Translations under genes and position numbers: made by a program
Assembly (NCBI GenBank): GCA_034336665.1
Contig: CM067585.1
Span: 52,501 to 116,500, forward strand
DNA from: Luscinia megarhynchos
Taxonomy: Eukaryota; Chordata; Aves; Passeriformes; Turdidae
Reading direction: 5' to 3'
Length of the DNA: 64,000 nt
Notes under the pieces: generated by a model
The model's database searches: none
The model's input: only the letters and a program-made list of their open reading frames with translations
Told to the model about the DNA's origin: nothing
Shown: in pieces, positions 12,716 to 25,000 of the stretch
Layout: the number at the start of each line of letters is the position of its first letter
Position numbering within the stretch: the first letter of the stretch is position 1

Positions 12716-13614
12716 CAGCAGCATGAGCCCTGTCAGGACCCATCACAAGTAGAGTCAGGCTACCGTGGCTTGGAAGGATAAAGCTGATAAAGCATCGAGA
12801 TGTGACAAAGGTAACACAGGTGGCCACAAACAACAGAACAGAGACACAGGTTACAGAAGAGACACCAGTTATTGACCCAGAGCTGGAAAGAACTGGAGCA
12901 GCCATCAAGTGGAGCATCTCAGAGCCAGAGCTGGAATGAAGAACGTGCCACAGTCAGAGCTGGAGCTTCAGCAAGCTGGACTGGGAAACACCTGCAAGTG
13001 AAGCAAGCAGAAGGAACAGAAATCACCTGGGCCCTCAGATATCCTGAGCAGTGAGTGACAAGGGGTCAGGAGCAGGAGCTGTGAGAAGCAGGAGCAGCTC
13101 TCGTGCAGAGGCTCCATCGGCTGGAGCTCCAACAGGCACAGGTGTCCCTGGGGGAGAGCTGAGCTCACCGGCAGCTGCAGCAGGAACATCTCCTGGCTGG
13201 ATCCGGAAGGAGCACACCCTGGACTCCGAGCCAGGCACAGGCGTGGATGTCCCTGACCAGGAGCTCTGAGCAGGGGGAGCCCAGCCTCTCCCACTGGGGA
13301 CTGAAGCCATGCCAAGTGCCACTCTCTGCGTGGAGGCGTCTCCCAGTCCCATCCCCAAGAACACAAGGGAGGCAGGGGCTCTCCTGGGGACGTGGTGCAG
13401 CAGCATCTCCTCTGTCTCTGCACAAAGGGGGTCAGTCAGCACCCCCAGGGTGCACAGCACAGCCCCACAGAACCCACAGGAGATGCCTGTCCCCCTCCCA
13501 GGCAGGGGCAACCCCTTCCCTCCCTGCTGCCCCTCACTTTGGGCACAGACTGCCCAGTGCTGTGCACCGAGGATGGGGAGGGGAGGGAGAAATGACAATG
13601 GGAAGGCTCAGCAC
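12716..13614. other. Gene-free spacer between two satellite tracts
   Basis: Composition is balanced and not obviously repetitive, apart from scattered AGAGCTGGA words at 12,880-12,970. ORFs of up to 187 codons occur on both strands. None resembles a protein I recognise, and they lack plausible exon borders. No feature is called. Confidence 0.4.
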
Positions 13615-14605
13615 TCAGCCAAACAATTTCTAAGGAAAAAACTGGAAAAACTAGTGGACAAACTTCCAGAGAAAATGCGACTTAAAATGGCCCAACTCCC
13701 CTTAAAATGGCACCAAAAATGGCCCAAAACCTCCTGGAATCTGTACAAAACCACCTAAAATCTATGAAAATTCCAAGAATTGCTGAGAAAAGCATCAAGA
13801 AAAATCCAGGAAAAATTCAGTCTAGAAAATTTGCACTAAGAGAAGCAAAAATCCCCTAAAAACCGATATGAAAATGGCCAGAAAAAGTTCTAAAATCGAC
13901 ACTGAAACACCCCAGAACAACAAAAATTCCAGGCATTATTGGGAAAAACATTGGGAAAAATCCAGGATAAATTCAGCCTTAACAACCCAGGAAAATGCCT
14001 AACAAATTCACACTAAGAAACACAAAAATCCCCCAGAAATTGCACTAAAAATGGCCAGAAAAACTCCTAACATCTGCACTAAAAAACAAACATAGCCACA
14101 AAATCCAGTGAGAGTCTAGGAATTTCTGAGGAAAAAACTGGGGAAGTGAGTGGCCAAAATATTGGGAGGAAATGCGACTCAAAACAGCTCAAAAAGCCTG
14201 AAAAGCACACAAACAATGGCCCAAAAACTCCTGAAATCCATACTAAGAGACCTAAACTCTGCCAAAATTCCAAGGACTGCTGGGAAAAGCATCAGGAAAA
14301 ATCCAGGAAAAATTCAGCCTGACAAATTTGCCCTAAGAAACACAAAAATCCCCCAGAAATTGCACTAAAAATGGCCAGAAAAACTCCTGACATCTGCACT
14401 AAAAACCAAACATGGCCCCAAAATCCAGTGAGAGTTCAGGGATTTCTGAGGAAAGAATTGGGGAAGTGAAAGGGCAAAATATCCAGAGGAAAAAGTGATA
14501 TAAAACGGCCTAAAAAGCCAGGAAATCACACAAACAATGGCCCAAAAACTCCTGAAATCCATACTAAGAGACCTAAACTCTGCCAAAATTCCAAGGACAA
14601 TGGCA
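13615..14605. repeat. ~320-bp tandem satellite, about three copies
   Basis: Two copies align at a fixed offset. CACAAAAATCCCCCAGAAAT occurs at 14,021 and 14,341, and ACAATGGCCCAAAAACTCCT recurs at about 14,213 and 14,534, giving a 320-321-bp period. An older copy from about 13,625 matches the same order of blocks (TTTCTGAGGAAAAAACTGG, AAATGCGACT, ATTCCAAGGACTGCTGGGAA, AAAATCCAGGAAAAATTCAG) and carries an internal partial duplication of about 170 bp. Units are rich in A and C-runs on the plus strand, like the tract at 12,086-12,715. No coding potential is seen. Confidence 0.8.
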
Positions 14606-14790
14606 GAAAACATGTGGAAAGAAAAGGGCAGGAAATGTGAGGGGTGAAAGATGGGAAATGGGAGGGAAAATGGATGTGACATATAAGGGGGGAAAAGGCA
14701 GGAAACATGAGGCCAAAATGATGGGAAATGTGAGGGGAGAGAAATGCGGGAAGAGTGAGAGAAAGAGTGGTGGGAAACGTGCATAAAAAA
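14600..14790. repeat. Purine (G/A) tract
   Basis: About 190 bp made almost wholly of G and A on the plus strand, with a loose GGGAAATGTGAGGGG-like repeat recurring at roughly 40-70 bp. It adjoins the end of the 320-bp satellite. Mirror-repeat purine tracts of this kind can adopt triplex structures; that is inference only. Confidence 0.6.
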
Positions 14791-17342
14791 GGGAAAACTG
14801 CAAAACAAATGTCATGAGCCGGCAGGTCCTACTGGAATGCAACAGCTCCAGCTCTTTCTGTGTTACTGCACCGTGAATAAATGGTTTCATGGAACAACAC
14901 ATCTGAGACTCTGGTATGGGAAACCTGAGGCTGAAGTGGTGAGGAAACTTGATCTGACTGTGGGACTGGAGGCTGTGGGGACTCAAATGGGGACGCTGGA
15001 ACCACTGCTGTAAAGGGGATCCATTTCCAGCAGTTAAAATCTCTTGCCTTGCGGGTTGTCCCAGAGAGTCTCAGCAGTGGTCACACTGGATCATTTCTTT
15101 AGCACTGCCATGGCCACACCAGGTCCTTGGGGTGGTTTGGGTGGTTCCCTCTTGGTCCACTCCCCTCAGAGCTCAGCTCCTGTGCCCTCTGTCTGCTCAG
15201 GCCAGCACTGGCCATCCTGCTCTGATCTCATCCTCTGACACCAAAATGTCTTCAGGGAAGAAGTTCTGGGGCTGTGCACGTTCACCACAGCTGTACTAGC
15301 TTGTCTTATTGACAGAGTTTGGCTTTGCAGGGCTGGTTTTCTCACTGGTGCAGTTCTGCCAAGTGTGAGAGCAGAGGAGCCTCTCTCAAGGCAGGGACTG
15401 ATAGTTGCAGCACCGAAAAACATCTGTGATCAGAGCCCAGCCCTTCATTTCTCTGTTCCAAGGGAAAAGCCATTCTGTGTAAATTGGTAATAAATAGTCT
15501 TTCCTCCCTCTCAGGTTGCAGTCGTCATGAGGAACATGACAGGAGAGGAAACAACAACCAGAACAAATTAAATCTGAGTAAAGTGTGTTTTAACTAAAAG
15601 TGCAGAAGTGAAGATGTGTTAAGCCTAAACCTGTTGTTCCCATTTACAGTTGTCCTGAGCTCATGGTAAGGACAGCAGGTGCTGGACTCAGCTGCTCACA
15701 CAAAAATTTCTCCTGAGAGCACAGCTACCCTGGGCTGTCCATCCAGAACCTCAGAACAGCAAAGCTCTGCACCACAGGAGAGCTGCCTCATGCGTGGGTT
15801 TGTGCTCAGTGCAGTTTGAGATGTTTTTCAGGCTGATGAGCCACGACATTTCTACTTTCAGAGGCTTCATGGCCGTGTAGGAATTTTGGAGTAGAAACCT
15901 GAGGCCAGATTAGTCACTCAGGACATATTTAGAGAATTGCACTGAAACCTTTGGAAACTTTGCTTAGGAAAAGCATGTTCCAATGCAATTCCATTTCTCC
16001 ACAAAATATGCCCTGAGCCCTCTCAGACCATGCTCTAGAAAAATGTAAGGAAAATGAGAGATTCAGCAGCAAATTTAGGCACAGGATTTGTACCCTCACA
16101 GGAATTTCTTGCTGTGATGACTTTGCTGAATGTGTGAGCCAAAGCTGCTTAGGTGCAAACACAGCCATGAGCAGTTGGCTGCTCCCTCCCACCCTTCTTT
16201 CTGGGAGGAGAACAGACCCAGCTGGAGGGATGAGGGGCATTCACTGATTGCTTCCAGTACCTCTCATTGACAGATGCACCCCTAAAACTTTTTGTTGGAG
16301 TAGGCAGCTACCTTGGATGTACCTGATCCTGGGCAATTGGGGGCAGTCAGCCTGACTGGAGCAGTAAGGTTGGAGCAGAGGAATTCCAGAGGTACCTCCA
16401 AGCTGATCCAGTGTGTGAAACGGCCCCAGGGCAGAATTGGCTGTGCAGGAAGAGCCTCTTGCAGATGTTTCCTCTCTAATTTGCTGTGTTTGTGCAGGCT
16501 GTGAGTGTAGGGAAGAAAACCACACTCACAAAAGTGTGGCACACTCACAAAATGCGCAGCACTTAGCGAGCAGATCTTCTGGCTGGGGAATGAGCTGCTT
16601 TGGCACTGGTTTTGCTATAAGCAAAACAGACCTCAGTCATTGAGCCCAGCTCGAAACCCCCTATGCAGAACCAAATTGCAAATGTCCCTGCTCTCAAAAC
16701 TGTAGTGCCAGCACAAAAAGATTTCCCCAATCTTCTCCTTCTAGTAGCATGCTCTTCTCTGCAAAGTGCTCGAAGGAGAAGCAAATGTAAGGCTGGACCT
16801 GGACAAACGGGTAAGGAAGTCAGATTCAGGATGGGTGAGCAAATCAATCTAAGGGAGTAGAGAAAAGCCTCTGTGTGTGTGGAGGATTGCGTGCTGAGGT
16901 GTGTGGGGTATGTGTACGTGTGTGCGCACGGGGGTGCAGGCGTGTGTGCGGGCATCATGTGCAGGGTGCACTGCCAGTGGGACCACCCCCCTATCAAGAA
17001 TATGTGGGAGAAAAAGGAGTCTGATGAATGTGTCTTTACAAATAGACCATATAAATCTGCTAGTAGACAAGGCTAGGAACTTATAGTTATTCAAGTAACA
17101 GAAGAAAACCTTTCTTCTTGAAACTTACTAATCAACACAGATTGATTTATTGCTCAGCAAAAGCTGTGTTAAATTTGTGAAACTAGAGCAAGAGAAGAGA
17201 GACTTAATAGAATCAGGAAGAGTTTATTTTTTTCTCTTTTATATAACATAAGGAGGGTGTGTATTAGAGTGGGGCATAGAGTAGGCGATTTGGGAAATCT
17301 GTACCTTCTGATTATTTCAGCCAATGGGGAAAAGAAGAAAAC
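14791..17342. other. Intergenic sequence without recognised genes
   Basis: No protein family, tRNA or CR1 tail was recognised. A short segment at 14,800-15,010 has a GTGAATAAATGG polyadenylation-like word and an ending that recalls avian LTRs, but no terminal repeats could be paired. A GT-rich patch lies at 16,870-16,955 (alternating GTGTG and GCGC words) and is simple sequence. Confidence 0.4.
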
Positions 17343-17515
17343 GATGCAGTGGGGAATTTAAGGTGGCTGTTTTCCACGGGAAACAAAACTTGCAAGCTAG
17401 TTTCCTGCTGTCCATTTGGCAGAGACGTTTGGCACTCCAGTAGCAGCCAGGGTTCTAGGTGGTGGCAGCTTTGGTCTGGGAGAAGTCCTGCGCCGTTTGG
17501 AATTTTAACAGGTTG
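17343..17515 (-). repeat. Fold-back repeat, copy 1 (inverted)
   Basis: Read on the minus strand, this segment aligns to copies 2 and 3: a GCAGGACTTCTCCCAGACCA block, then AAAGCTGCCAC, a GGCTGC...GGAGTGCCAAA block, and GTTTTGTTTCxC. It lies head-to-head with copy 2 about 80 bp away, so the two can form a long imperfect hairpin. The family is not one I can name. Confidence 0.65.
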
Positions 17516-17589
17516 TTGGGAGTTGGTGTACTCACCCTTCGAGTTTCGTATTGTCATTTTGGAGGATGCGTCTGGTGCTCCAGTGGCAG

Positions 17590-17742
17590 CCAAAATTCTA
17601 AATGGAGCAGGACTTCTCCCAGACCAAAGCTGCCACTAGTTAGAATTCTGGCTGCCTTTGGAGTGCCAAACTTCTGCTTGAAACTGATAGGAAATTGGGG
17701 AGGTGAGTTTTGTTTCACAGGAAATAGGCCACCATTAGTGTG
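17590..17742 (+). repeat. Fold-back repeat, copy 2
   Basis: Plus-orientation copy of the repeat described at 17,343-17,515. It contains CAGGACTTCTCCCAGACCAA, GGAGTGCCAAACTTC and GAGTTTTGTTTCACAGG in the same order and spacing as copy 3. Just upstream at about 17,575 a further inverted stub (GCTCCAGTGGCAGCCA) repeats the start of copy 1. Confidence 0.65.
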
Positions 17743-18475
17743 CAGGGCTCTGTGCCTGGGACTGGGCTTCTGCCTGCTAAAATTCTGTGAAAAATTAGAT
17801 TTGCAATTTAGAAGTTTCTTTTTAGAAGTTTAATAAGGGATTAAAAAAAAAAAAAAATCAACCGGTGCTGGGGTGCCCTTGGCTTTTCGCCAAAAAACAC
17901 ATTGGTGAAGTTGGAGAGTGTGATCTATATCCTGTTACATTGTTGAGGTGCATACATATCCATGTGCTTCATACATTATTTAGACATTCTTATGAGTTTT
18001 TAATGTTTCAGCAACTCCTTGGTTTGTTTTCTTTACAGTCTAACTTTTCTGCTCCACATCCTCTGAGATATATTTTATCTCTTCTTGTGTTTCCATCCTG
18101 GTGTTTCACGTCCTCCGATAAGGGGTTAGCAAGTTCTTTTATGATTCTTCTACAATGCTCTGCTTTGTCACTGTTTTCTTATCTCTTGAAGAGGTCATTC
18201 AGCATGTGGGAACCAACATAATTATTTCCCATCATTCTTTCAGTCACATAGAAGCATTCTAAGTATTTCGTGGTTTTGCTAAGGTCTACAATATAATACA
18301 TTCCTCACACCACTATTTCTATAAACTGTATAGTACATACTTAAACTAATAATTATGTTATACTAATGAACAGCTAAATAGAATTATACATTGTACTATA
18401 TCCAAATATTTATGGTGAATATTAGCATGCATAGGCTAATACATAAATGAGAAAGCAAATATTACATTGCAATTT

Positions 18476-18632
18476 TTAACAATTCCGAACAGAGCAGGAT
18501 TTCTCCCAGACCAAAGCCGCCAGCACCCAAAACCCTGACTGCCTATGGAGTGCCAAATGCCTCCTCCAAATTGATATCAGGAAAGTGGGGGAGTGAGTTT
18601 TGTTTCACAGGGAAAAGGGTCACCGTTCATGT
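18476..18632 (+). repeat. Fold-back repeat, copy 3
   Basis: Direct copy of 17,590-17,742 about 890 bp downstream. It shares CTCCCAGACCAAAGC, GGAGTGCCAAATGCC and GTGAGTTTTGTTTCACAGGG. The three copies differ by scattered substitutions and small indels, so they are not very recent duplicates. Confidence 0.65.
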
Positions 18633-21157
18633 CCAGGAGAATGTTAGTGAGACAGTTAGAGAGGAATTAAGTTATAAATAGAAAAGTAAAGTGAGGAATA
18701 GATTGAAAAGTAGTGTGAGAAGCAAAGCAAGAAATACAGTGAAAAAAATTACTAAACCACACCAAAGAAAAAAATAAGCCAAAGGCACAGGGTGGGGGGG
18801 AGGGGGAGGAAGGGGGTATCTTTATTAGTCCTGATTCAACTTTATTGAATGAATTTTATTTACACTTCAGCAAAACATGTGGAAACAATATATGCAAATG
18901 AAAGTAAAAACACAATCCATATGCACACTGGTAAAAGCCCAATTTACACACAGAGCAATACACGGAAATGCAGCAGCAAATGCAAACACAGAACAATGCA
19001 AGCCAAATACATATTAACATGATATAACAATTTTTCTATTATAGATCACTGCATTCCAATCCCCTGTCATGGTCAGGGACACCTTCCTGGCATGTCCATG
19101 AAATACACTCCATGCCAGACTGGTGGAATGGGCAAGGTTTTCTCCCTGAGCCCAGTCAGTGGCATTTTTGGGATTTCTACGGGAAGAAGCCCATGAGCGG
19201 CATTTTTGGAGCTGGGAGGCTCCATGCCTGGAAATGTTTACAGCACTGCTGTAGGTTTTTTTTCAGTCTTGACCAAAACTGGGCATTACATTTCTTCCCA
19301 CAGTGAGGTGGTTTCCCCTTGATTGTTGAGATTACACACTAGGTGTCTAAGGGTTGTTGTCTTTTTCTCCTGAATGGAGATTGTCACAGACAATCAAAGT
19401 ATGAACAAGTTCTCATGAAACTCGGCTCTCCAAAACTTGAATCGGGCTAAAAAAGATGGGAATGCCCTTGGCAGAAAAGCACCTGTAAGGCAAAGCAGGC
19501 TTAAAATGCCTGTAAACAGAAAGACTCCTGGCATCCTGGCTTGCCAGGCAGGTTTTGTACTGCATTGCAAGGCAGTTTTCGTGCCTCTGGGGTGAGGCAC
19601 TGGAGTGAGCCACTGGAAAGGAAAAATGTGGAGAGAGTGGCAAGTGAGAAGACAGTGTCCTCATGTGTCCTCATGGTGGGTCTGTACTGCTGCAAGTACA
19701 AAAGAGGTCAGTCTTGGGCTACCTGTTTGTTCACCTGCGGGACTTGGAAGAGACGCTGGACAGGGAATTCCAGGGATGTTCCCCTTGGTGGAGTGAGAAG
19801 CAGTGGAATCTGTTTGCTGTCTGAATTCCATCCCCTTCACCTTGGTCCCCTGGGGCTCCTGGTAATCCCACCTCACCTTTGCTTTTCCGGAGTCTCTAAT
19901 TTAAATTAAACTTTAAATGCCATTTTGAGTGCAGCATTTTATCGCCGGGCAGGTGCAGTATGTAGTATGCATCACCAGGTGGCAGCAGCAATTTCAGTCC
20001 CAGCCAACATCCCAGACTGTTACACTGAGACAGAAAACACTGAATAGTCAGAGCTATTTCTATTGCCTTCGTAGAGATAGTTTCTTCCATTGCCAAGCCC
20101 TTTCTTGTTTAATTTATATATACAAAAGTTGTATTTGCATTTTTATACCCTATATACCTATGTTTGGAATTTCTTATTCTCCAAGATCCTATATATAATA
20201 GAGTAGATAGTGGTATTTTGACAAAAAATATTATTTATATATATGTAAAAAGATAAGAAATGCTAGGTTTTTTGTAATTTTTGCACAAGCATACCCCCTA
20301 AACTTCGAAGCATTCTTGGGCTGTAACCTCCCTTTTTTGGGAGGACTCCAAGTAACCCCTCTTATAAACTACTCACCTTCTCCTCCACTGCATCTTCACT
20401 CTCCCCGTGACATTGGGCTACCCCAAATTACACCATCTCTGCATCACCTCCTACCCAGGGCCCTCCACAGCCCCTTCCCCAGTGCAAAGGCAGGGAAAAG
20501 GCAGCCAGTAAGGGTTTATTCCGTTACAGACACAGCAAGTTCCTTCAGCAAGTCTGTTGGCACTTGGGGGCCCCTGACTTGGGGGAACCTTGGCTGTGCC
20601 CCCAGGGCACCTGACATTGTTTCCAGAGCAGTGCTTGGCAGACTGGTCAGTTGGTCAGCTCCTGGAGCAATGGGCTGCTGGACAGAGGTGGAGTCCACCG
20701 AAAATGAGCAGCAGGGTCCATAATGAGAGAAGAGGAAGAGGGAGGGTTTTTTATTATTTTCTTGACAAGTGGTTTCCCTTGGGCAACGGAAGGCTTCCTG
20801 TCCCAGGGAAGATGATTTGGGCTGTGAGGTGTCTGCATTTCCCACACCTGGAAGGAGCTGGATCATCCCCAACTTACCCATGACATGGCAAGGAACCCTG
20901 GGAGCAAGGCCAGGTGGGCACTGCCCCTCAAACCTGGAGTGAGGCCACACTAGGGAGCCACAACAATCCCAAAGGGCTTGGAACAGACTCAGGATTGAGC
21001 TAGGGGTGCCAAGGTGAGAGCATCCTACTTCAAACCCAAGGAGAAATCACCTCTCCACTCTTATTTTCAAGTATTTTTCCAATAGTTGTAATCCAAGGAG
21101 CTGACAGCACTGGGGAAGGGAGCAGGAGACAACAGCGATGCTCAACAGGATCTCACA
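18633..21157. other. Intergenic sequence downstream of YTHDF2
   Basis: No gene is recognised. A G-rich run (GGGGGGGAGGGGGAGGAAGG) lies at about 18,792-18,815, and AT-rich simple sequence at 20,110-20,290. ORFs of 60-144 codons here have no family resemblance. The stretch separates the repeat-rich left part from the YTHDF2 3' end. Confidence 0.4.
19970..19988 (+). promoter_or_regulatory. Candidate CTCF-binding motif
   Basis: The sequence TCACCAGGTGGCAGCAG fits the core CTCF pattern (CCASYAGRKGGCRS) with the central AG and GGC intact. It lies about 1.2 kb beyond the probable YTHDF2 3' end, between repeat-rich DNA and the gene. A single motif match is weak evidence on its own. Confidence 0.35.
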
Positions 21158-22064
21158 TTTATTATTGAGAAGTGATTAACGGTGAAAAGAAAGGCAACGC
21201 CCATTCCTCATTGGCTTAACAAGAAACTGAAACATGTCACCACACATTTTACAGTATTTCTTCCTTGGTTTGTTTTGGGCTTTTTATTGTCCAAAATTAA
21301 TTTTCCTGTAAATGATAAAAGTTTTTACCACTGTTCTCAGCTTTCAAAAAATCAAATTCATCCAGACCTAATCTTTAAATCCATATAATGCACAAGAACA
21401 AAACACTTCTTAGGACTCCTGGTACTTGACTTGTGAGTAACAAAGGGTCAGAGAAAAAAAGAACCACCTTTAAGACATAACCTTGCAGACAATTTTCTGT
21501 TCAATTCTTCTTAGGCCAAACCCCCAACTTTCTCATTAGAATTCCTCCTCCTTCAGCCCAGGGAAAGAAAAAAAAATAAAGTTACTCCAGTTTGCATGGT
21601 GGATGTTACGATTCAGTGTTCCAAGTGCAAATGTCAAAATCAGGGAAGGGAGCGCAACAGGGTGGCAGGAGGAGGAACAGTGGGATTTAAAAATTAGAGA
21701 AAAAAAAAGGCATATGCCACTTATGGACTTGAAAATCCAAAAACCATAGTAAAAAGACAAAAAACAAAGCGTACACTTACAACCAAAGCTGAAAGAAAGG
21801 GGACAGGTTTTACCTCTACTCTACCTAGAAAGAATACTTTTTTTTGTTGTTGTTTGCTGTTTTTGTTTTTTTAGTCCTATGTCTTGTGATATTCCAGTCC
21901 TTTTTTTTTTTTTTTTAACTGGAAGTTTGTATAAGTCTTTTTGAAGTCGAAGGAATTAAGAAAAAAAAAGTCCTAATTCTCTCTGGGATACTCTTGCTCA
22001 TTTCTCTCTGAAAGACAGCTGAGATTTAATTTCTGCTGCAATCCGTGGTTGAGGAATGGCCTTT
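21158..22064 (-). other. YTHDF2: YTHDF2 3' untranslated region (probable)
   Basis: This follows the YTHDF2 stop codon on the minus strand. Minus-strand AATAAA signals lie at 21,283-21,288 and 21,158-21,163, which would give 3' UTRs of about 0.78 or 0.9 kb. Homopolymer runs (T16 on the plus strand at about 21,901) are present. The end chosen is inferred from the signals, not observed. Confidence 0.6.
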
Positions 22065-22088
22065 TTACTTGACACGGCCTTGGCGTTC
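22065..22088 (-). CDS. YTHDF2: YTHDF2 terminal micro-coding exon
   Basis: After a CTCTTGTTTCTTTTGCAG acceptor the minus strand reads GAACGCCAAGGCCGTGTCAA then GTAA, giving ERQGRVK and a stop in phase 0. The phase matches the donor at 35,922, and the peptide matches the conserved YTHDF2 C-terminus. The exon is too short for ORF-based detection. Confidence 0.93.
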   Translation of the reverse strand, partial: ERQGRVK

Positions 22089-25000
22089 CTGCAAAAGAAA
22101 CAAGAGAGATCGTATTAGCTGAGAGCAGTTTCACTCACCACTATTACACATCAGCATTCCAAAACATGGCTCTCCCACAGAGCCTGTCCCATAGCCAGCA
22201 AAGCCAGGAAAAGAGCATTGTTCTTGTCAAAAGAAGTGCTGCTACTGCACCCACTCATTGCAGAGATGTGGCATTGCTGAGGTCAAACAGCTCCTCATTT
22301 TCTTCTCATCTCAGGTTATTCACCACTTGCAGTGCTGCATCCAGCTCTGGGGATTCCAGGATCAGAAAGATGTGGAGCTGCTGGAGCAAGTCCAGAGGAG
22401 GCCACAGAAACACTCTGAGGGCTGGAGCCCCTCTGCTCTGGAGACAGACTGGGAGAGCTGGGGGTGTTCATCCAGGGAGACCTCTGAGGCCCCTTTCTGG
22501 TGCCTAAAGGGGCTCCAAGAGAGCTGAAGAGGGACTTTAGACAAGAGAGGGAGGGACAGGACAAGGAAGAATGGCTTCCCACTGCCAGAGAGCAGGGTTA
22601 GGTGGGATCTTGGGAAGAAATTCCTCCCTGTGAGGGTGAGGACGCCCTGGCACAGATTGCCCAGAGAAGCTGTGGCTGCCTCATTCTTCTAAGTGTCCAA
22701 GGCGGGGCTGGGCAGGGCTTGGAGCAGCCTGGTCTAGTGAAAGGTGTGCCTGGCATTAGAATGAGATGGTTTTTAAGATCCCTTCCAACCCAAACCATTC
22801 CACAATTCTATGAAAAAACTTCTCCTGAACTCCCATGTAGGTATCAAAGCAGGCTGGAGCTCAAACCCAGGGAGCACTGACATCAGCCTTGGTCTGCAAG
22901 AACTGAAACAGTCCCAGCCCCCAGCAGAAAACCTCCCTGATACCCCTGGACACTGCTTGATAGTATCTCACTCAAAAAACAAGAACTTCACAGGAATTTC
23001 CCACTGACTGCTGCTATCACCCCTGGGTATTCCTCCAGCACTGTGGACACACCCTGTCCAAACATTTGCACCAGGACAAAGAGGCAGTGCAGCACCAAAT
23101 ACTCCCAAGACACCAAAGGCTGCCACCCTCTCTGCTGTTCTCTGCACCCTGTGCCCATCTCTTCTGGGTTCTGCATGGGCTAAATGGAGAAGCTCACTGA
23201 AATTTCCCCAGAGGGTTACAAGGCGTCTGAAGTGTCATTCCCAGATCAAAAGACACCATCTCAGTAACAAAACCTGTCAGCAGCCAGAGAGCCCTGAGCT
23301 GATGCTCCTCTCTGGCTCTGCCTCTTCCTTGAAGATACACAGGTCTCTCTAGTCTGGGGCTCCAGGTCCTGTGGAGCGAGTCCATCACCACCCAGACAGC
23401 CCGAGAGGTGCCAAGTCCATCCCACTTTCAGAGCAAAGCCCTGCCTGCACCACATACCCACAGGCACAGCCGGTCTTCACTCAGAGAGGAGATGCTGTCT
23501 GGGCTCTGAACCTGGTGCTTTGGTTCAGCTCAGGGTGTTTCCCTGCGTGTCAGCTGCTCTGTCTGGAGCTGTATCCCCTGAAATAAGGACAGCAAGAGAG
23601 GCCCATCTGCTTCCCAAGGTCCCATGCTAACTTGGCCATGGGAGGCACCATCTCATCTTGGCAGCTCACACAAACTCTGCCACAAGCACACAGGCTTCTG
23701 TAGGAAACCCCATCCTTTGCCACTGCTAAATCAGGGACAGTCCATCCCCAAACAGCTTCCATCCTGAGACAACAGCATGAACAGCCATCTATACTTAAAA
23801 ACCTTCCCGAAAAGGGAGGCCGGGCCTCCAGCTCAGAACAACACCACTGGTTTTGGCCTCTTAGCCGCACACCCAAGGAGGCTTCACCTTCAATTCCTCT
23901 GTAGGATGCAAAGCAAGGCCAGCATGATCCTCTGCTGTCTTCTGGGGACAGGGATCAGACCAAGGCACAGGTTCTCATCAAGAACAGTTACCCAACAGAA
24001 GTCAATTTAATTCCCCTCTTCTCCTGTAAATCTGCCCAAGTCTGTTACAGATGCTTTCATTGCCAAATAAACCACTGCACCACAGCAAAATCCAGCTGCC
24101 AGGGTGGGAAGCAGAGCCAGGCCCGAACATGGAGCACAACAAGCACTGCAGGGAGAACCACAAATCCAAAGGAAGGTGCCAAGCCCTGTTCCTGGCTCAG
24201 CAGCCAGCATGTTACATTACACAGGGACAGATGGCAATGTCACGCATCCCTTTGGGAAGTGACTGCAACTGCCTGAGCTAATGCCACCACTTCCCAAATG
24301 CAGACATGGGATAAGCTGGCTGCCATGTTCAATCACCCCCTATGCATCTCCAGGGCCAGTGCCCTGGCCTGGGAAGTGGCAAAGGGTCCTGCTGCACACA
24401 TCATCCTGCTAGCTGAGCAGCTGGACCCCAATCAATCACCTCTTCCCGCTGAGGTGATGCTGCTCCCAAGGCCTGAGTGCAGCTAGTAAGGAGCCAACTT
24501 CAGGGGAAACCCCCCCTTAAATACCAACGTGTCAGAACAGAAGCTAGAGCAGATGTACCCCATGTCACCAAGAGAGGGGACCAAAGTAAGCATCTTCACT
24601 TCAGACCTGCTGTAAACCAGGATGGAGGAAGGGGGTCCCCAAAAGGTCCCCATTCCCCTTCAAGTCAAAGGGCTGCCTCAAGGAGCAAGCCAGAGGAGAA
24701 TCGAGGAAAGATTGCTAGATATGGAAGGAGATGGATCCCTGATCCAAAAATCACAAAATCCAACCGGTTTGGGTTGGAAAAGATTGGAAATCTCGTCTTG
24801 CCATGGGCACACTTTACACTAAATCAGGTTCTTCCAAGCCCTGTCCAAGCTGGCCTTGAACAATTCCAGGGATGGGGCAGCCACAGTTTCTCTGGGCAAC
24901 CTGTGTCAGAGCCTCATCACCTTTCGAGGGAACAATCCCTTCCCAATATCCCATCTAACCCTGCCCTCTAGCAGTGGGAAGCCATTCCCTGTGTCCTGTC

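Noticed and set aside
13035..13598. Overlapping ORFs of 150-190 codons near 13.0-13.6 kb as a gene
   Set aside because: No known domain, ORFs on both strands, and no supported splice sites or polyadenylation signal.
16870..16955. GT-rich patch as Z-DNA or microsatellite
   Set aside because: The alternation is irregular and short; it is ordinary simple sequence.
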